Of a stretch of 21,071 bases of DNA, positions 18,401 to 21,071 are shown in pieces; positions within the stretch are counted from its first letter, which is position 1; each line of letters starts with the position of its first letter. The stretch is taken from the NCBI GenBank assembly GCA_025765595.1, contig JAIVFH010000423.1, forward strand, positions 1 through 21,071, in the 5' to 3' direction. Origin of the DNA: Obelidium mucronatum (Eukaryota; Chytridiomycota; Chytridiomycetes; Chytridiales; Chytriomycetaceae). The position numbers were made by a program, and so were the translations under genes. The notes below the pieces were generated by a model. It was not told the DNA's origin, made no database searches, and saw only the letters and a program-made list of their open reading frames with translations.

Positions 18401-18685
18401 CGATTTGCCTTTGACAGCGAATGGCTGCGTGGTCAACTTTATGTGGGGACAATATCCGGGAATAATGAAAAGAAGGAGATGTATTTTCTTTTTGAGCAGC
18501 CCAACTTTCAGAGGCCTCTTGCCTTCCGCCCAAAGCGCCGTGATGGAATTATTATTATAGCGCGTACTTTGGAAGCGAATGGTCATGAGCAAATCATTTT
18601 GGATACGTATCAAGGATTTCTGGTGGTTGACTTTTTGAAGGAGAACGTGTTGAGTGACTTTGAGAACGGAATAAAAACTGGATAA
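15437..18685 (+). CDS. Class C GPCR-like receptor R4
   Basis: Twelve exons give 883 aa: 15437-15552, 15611-15934, 15987-16017, 16069-16150, 16198-16483, 16542-16618, 16673-16805, 16856-16946, 16999-17089, 17145-17255, 17325-17399, 17451-18685. The signal peptide ends near STTTWA. The ectodomain reads SSITIAFVGPY, AENHKDVVAVFGE, PFCGP, YPYYFQ, SWNVTR, PGFDCVG, MNWTLFQ. TIPPPDGP leads into seven helices (about residues 495-755) with Cys before TM3 (KCKMRVW) and in loop 2 (EYMCEM). The linker is short and has TLRPLS. The tail module covers about the last 105 residues (DSEWLRGQLYVG, LAFRPKR, LDTYQGFLVVDF). The final exon is continuous through the point where the other three receptors have an intron before the module. 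The intron at 17090-17144 is unique to this copy. The acceptor at 16541 is the only one that keeps the frame, and the exon is slightly shorter than its counterparts. Role as for R1. Confidence 0.85.
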
Positions 18686-18792
18686 ACCAGAATTCCCGCC
18701 TCAAGAACCAATCTGCAAGAACATTAACTCAAGAAGTCAAAAGGCAAATTCCGTCCAACTGAAATATATTGAAATGCATGAAAAAAGAGAAT

Positions 18793-19096
18793 GAGACAAT
18801 AAATGTAAAACTACAAAAAGATATTCTGCAACCCCAAAAGGCTCTTTGGAACTTCCCCAGAAAAATAATTCATGGCCAAATTCAAGCACTTTAGTTTCCG
18901 CAGCTGTCCCAACTCTTTCGGAATTTGTCCACGGAGAGTGTTCCCTCTTAAATTCAAACTCTCGAGTTCCACCAAACTCCCGATTTCAACAGGAATTTCG
19001 CCAGCGAGATAATTTCTCGAAAGGAGTAGATGTTGCAGGTTCGATAAACGGTTGATGGATTTTGGGATGGTTCCTTGCAGGCCCGTGTTTGTGAGG
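18793..19096 (-). repeat. Source copy of the LRR fragment duplicated at 1763-2078
   Basis: Nucleotide similarity to 1763-2078 is plain by eye over the whole length and begins in the 3' flank, outside the coding region. The copy was therefore made from genomic DNA and not by conversion of coding sequence alone. Confidence 0.85.
18798..18803 (+). terminator. Possible poly(A) signal of R4
   Basis: AATAAA about 113 nt after the R4 stop and 8 nt before the stop codon of the convergent LRR gene, so the two transcripts would overlap at their 3' ends. Confidence 0.35.
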
Positions 19097-19626
19097 TTAA
19101 GGAATACAAGTTGCGGAAGTTCAAATAGTGGGTGATGATGCTGATCCGAGTCTTTTTCGTGCTCAGTTTCAGATGGTGTCCAAGAAAGAGACGCTTGGAG
19201 GCCTGGATTGTTGCTTAAATCCAAACGCGTGAGTGAAGTCAAATGAGAGAGCCCAGCTGGCAGCGAAGGCGCCATGGAGCAAGTAAAAAGACCCCGGTGA
19301 GACCATTCTATTTCAGAAATATATTTACAAAAGTAGATTGTGTACACTGTCTGGTAATGAGGAGGAAAGAGGAACCACAGCCGATCAAGTTCAGTGGGGA
19401 GCGTTGTCCTTGTGATATTGCTTTTTGTACCAGTTTTAGAAGTTACTGCAGGGGTAAAGTTGGACAAGTTCCGATGGGCGAAGTGTTGGTTGTTGGCCAG
19501 AGCGGAATACAGTGCTTGGCATAGCCGGCTGAACTTAAGGGACTCGCGGGGATGAAGCAGGCTGAAAATAAGAACAATAACTTCATACGGAACTCTAGAC
19601 TGGAGGTAGCTGGCGGCAGTGCTCAT
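18811..19626 (-). CDS. F-box-like protein with plant-type leucine-rich repeats
   Basis: Intronless frame of 271 aa. Residues about 10-55 resemble an F-box (RVPYEVIVLIFSLLHPRESL, then FSRLCQALYSAL). After a middle segment with ELDRLWF and HYQTVYTIYF, residues about 125-271 carry LRRs of the plant type (LxxLxLxxNxLxGxIPxxL): LTSLTRLDLSNN, QLVFLNLTNTGLQGTIPKSI, LQHLLLSRNYLAGEIPVEIG, LESLNLRGNTLRGQIPKELG, LKCLNLAMNYFSGEVPKSLL. No signal peptide or membrane segment is seen, so a cytosolic or nuclear scaffold is likely. If the F-box is real it could recruit targets to an SCF ubiquitin ligase, but this is inferred. The gene is convergent with R4 (125-nt gap). A decayed copy of its 3' end lies at 1763-2078. 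Confidence 0.75.
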   Translation of the reverse strand: MSTAASYLQSRVPYEVIVLIFSLLHPRESLKFSRLCQALYSALANNQHFAHRNLSNFTPAVTSKTGTKSNITRTTLPTELDRLWFLFPPHYQTVYTIYFCKYISEIEWSHRGLFTCSMAPSLPAGLSHLTSLTRLDLSNNPGLQASLSWTPSETEHEKDSDQHHHPLFELPQLVFLNLTNTGLQGTIPKSINRLSNLQHLLLSRNYLAGEIPVEIGSLVELESLNLRGNTLRGQIPKELGQLRKLKCLNLAMNYFSGEVPKSLLGLQNIFL

Positions 19627-19753
19627 TGTCGCTCGTCGGTTTGTCGGTGGCGTGGTTGATGGTGCAATTTTTAAATATTTGTTTATTATTTTCTTTATTG
19701 CCTAATATTTTAAGCTTGGGTTTATTAACATATAGAATAAAGAATAGATAGAG

Positions 19754-19761
19754 TATAAATA
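19754..19761 (+). promoter_or_regulatory. TATA-like element
   Basis: TATAAATA lies 82-89 nt upstream of an ATG at 19843 and about 130 nt outside the start of the LRR gene on the other strand. Its reverse complement is also TATA-like, so it could serve either direction. Confidence 0.3.
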
Positions 19762-19842
19762 GGATTGGGGCAGCTTCTTGCGGAAAGGGTATCGCCACGT
19801 CATCTTATCTGGTGGCCCAACCGCAGAAAAAGCAAGATAAGG

Positions 19843-20452
19843 ATGGGTTCACTTGCTCTCTCGATTGTTCCTGCGGTCGAAGTTGAGACATGATCATCTG
19901 TTGCGGGCCAGACGGTGGTTGATGTATCCGGATTGGAGGCAGCAACGGAGTTGATTCAGACAGAGGAGATGGCAGCGGAGACTCGATTGGAGAGGAAACT
20001 GCCGTCATCACAAGCGTCAAAGGAGAGGGAATCAGCGGAGCGTGATGTGTTTTCTTTGGACTTGGAGACTGCAGCATTTGAAGGAAAACGGTTGATCAAA
20101 AAAGGAAAGAAGTGGCGTCCAAACGGTGGGTGGCGTCTTTGGAGGAGATTAATTTTAAAACTTAAAATTGTTTTTTGCAGCTTTTCGCTTGTTTCATAAG
20201 TCAATTTGGGCCTTTAAATTTGTCCACTCCAAAAACGCTTCTGGTGTTCATATAGGAGCTTCCCACAACGAAGCGCTATCACACTCAAAACAAGTCAGAC
20301 GCGTTCCATCTACGTTGACTTCGAACTCCAACCGGCTAAATTCAACTGGTATATCTCCTTCCAGATCCGAGTTTGAATCAAAGGAAACTTCAACCAACGA
20401 GACCAAACGTATCCCCAACTCTCTCGGAATCTGCCCAGAAAGACAATTGTGA
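19843..20452 (+). other. Weak candidate for a spliced gene
   Basis: From ATG 19843 the frame reads MGSLALSIVPAVEVET, meets TGA at 19891, then stays open from 19894 with Glu/Arg-rich sequence (AAETRLERKLPSSQ, FEGKRLIKKGKKWRPN). A well-formed intron follows at 20126-20180 (GTGGGT...TTTTTTGCAG, 55 nt), after which the frame runs on to 20452, antisense to the next LRR gene. A 36-nt candidate intron (19876-19911) would remove the TGA. On the other strand 19805-20077 holds a Ser/Pro-rich 90-codon frame. I recognise none of these products; one may be real, but antisense openness of LRR code weakens the case. Confidence 0.2.
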
Positions 20453-21071
20453 TCCAAATACAAGAACCTCAAAGACTGGGCATTTCCCAACTGAAATGGA
20501 ATAGTGCCCGAAAGCTGATTTCGATGAAGGTTCAAAGTGATCAAGTTTTGTAAAAGTCCCAACTGAATGGGAATTGGACCTGATAGAGAATTGCCGTTCA
20601 AGTAGAGGTGTTTGAGATTTAGCAAGTTTCCAAGAGATGGCGGAACTTCCCCGTGCAAGTTGTTGTGGCTTAAATCAAGACACGTAACAGTGATGAGAGT
20701 GTCTCCAAGAGAATATGGAATCGAGCCATTTAGTTTCTGCTTTCTCCAATAAATTTCGGTGTGCTTAATGCTCATTCAGGGAATTTGCATAGATTTGCTG
20801 ATAGAGGAGGGGGAACGATTGAAACCACAATCGGTCCAACGCTTCTGGACCATCTTTGAATTGGCGCAACTTTTGCGAGTCCACAAAGCGAAGAATATTT
20901 AGCTTGATGAATGACTTCTGTGATAGTTGGATGTTTGTTTGATGGGAGCAAAGTTTGTATCAGCGGTGCCTCTTGTGGCGGAAGCCAAGCAATTATTTGC
21001 TGAAAGACCTCGCCAGGAAGAATGGAGCATGCTATTGGATTTTTTGATGGTGTTGCGACATCTCTAAGCGA
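20248..21071 (-). pseudogene. F-box-like/LRR gene with apparent frameshifts (5' end at window edge)
   Basis: The 3' frame (20775-20248) is intact and carries six plant-type LRRs (LNGSIPYSLGD, LDLSHNNLHGEVPPSLG, LYLNGNSLSGPIPIQLG, LNLHRNQLSGTIPFQLG, LYLDHNCLSGQIPREL, SNSDLEGDIPVEFS) and a short tail. Upstream, similarity to the LRR protein at 18811-19626 continues but in other frames: SILPGEVFQQIIAWLPPQEA (F-box-like) near 21020-20960, then, shifted, YKLCSHQ through ALDRLWFQSFPLLYQQIYAN down to a stop at 20765-20767, then the LRR frame. The shifts fall near 20950 and 20780, with no GT-AG intron to explain them. Either this is a young pseudogene, two sequencing errors are present, or translation starts at 20775 as a bare LRR protein of 175 aa. 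Confidence 0.6.

Noticed and set aside
2300..18685. CRISPR, operon or bacterial features (initially considered because the ectodomain is periplasmic-binding-protein-like).
   Set aside because: Dense GT-AG introns and 7TM class C receptors make the window eukaryotic; no repeat-spacer pattern is present.

Overview
The window reads as nuclear DNA of a filamentous or zoosporic eukaryote, most likely an early-diverging (chytrid-type) fungus. Genes are interrupted by many 45-80 nt GT-AG introns, intergenic gaps are short, and the main content is a tandem family of class C (GABA-B-like) GPCRs, a receptor class known from chytrids but absent from most Dikarya. F-box-like proteins with plant-type LRRs fit the same picture. 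The lineage is an inference; no rRNA or marker gene is present.

Layout. 1-1492 (+): 3' part of a gene with two RNase H folds, the first apparently dead, followed by a retropepsin-like domain without its catalytic triad. 1550-1746 (+): relic of a receptor first exon. 1763-2078 (-): relic of an LRR gene 3' end. 2300-5935 (-): receptor R1. 6016-6384 (-): small coiled-coil protein resembling BLOC-1 subunit 2. 6483-10351 (-): receptor R2. 10352-10839: divergent promoter region. 10840-14224 (+): receptor R3. 14338-14454 (+): signal-peptide-like relic. 14447-15259 (-): METTL7-type methyltransferase. 15437-18685 (+): receptor R4. 18811-19626 (-): F-box-like/LRR protein. 19627-20247: mostly non-coding, with a weak candidate gene. 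20248-21071 (-): second LRR gene with apparent frameshifts.

The four receptors were assembled by hand from GT-AG introns and comparison between the paralogues. All four give uninterrupted reading frames (R1 925, R2 992, R3 901, R4 883 aa) with one architecture: signal peptide, type I periplasmic-binding-protein-like ectodomain (ANF-receptor type), seven transmembrane helices, a variable Ser-rich cytoplasmic linker, and a conserved C-terminal module of about 95-105 residues that I do not recognise and suspect to be PH-like. The likely role is ligand sensing at the cell surface with G-protein signalling inside; the ligand is unknown.

The paralogues differ by precise intron presence or absence at about eight positions. 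Two introns carry homopolymer T runs of 41 and 45 nt on the sense strand. The relic pair at 1550-2078 has the same order and orientation as R4 plus its LRR neighbour, which suggests that a receptor-LRR cassette was duplicated and then collapsed. All gene structures are manual predictions without transcript support.
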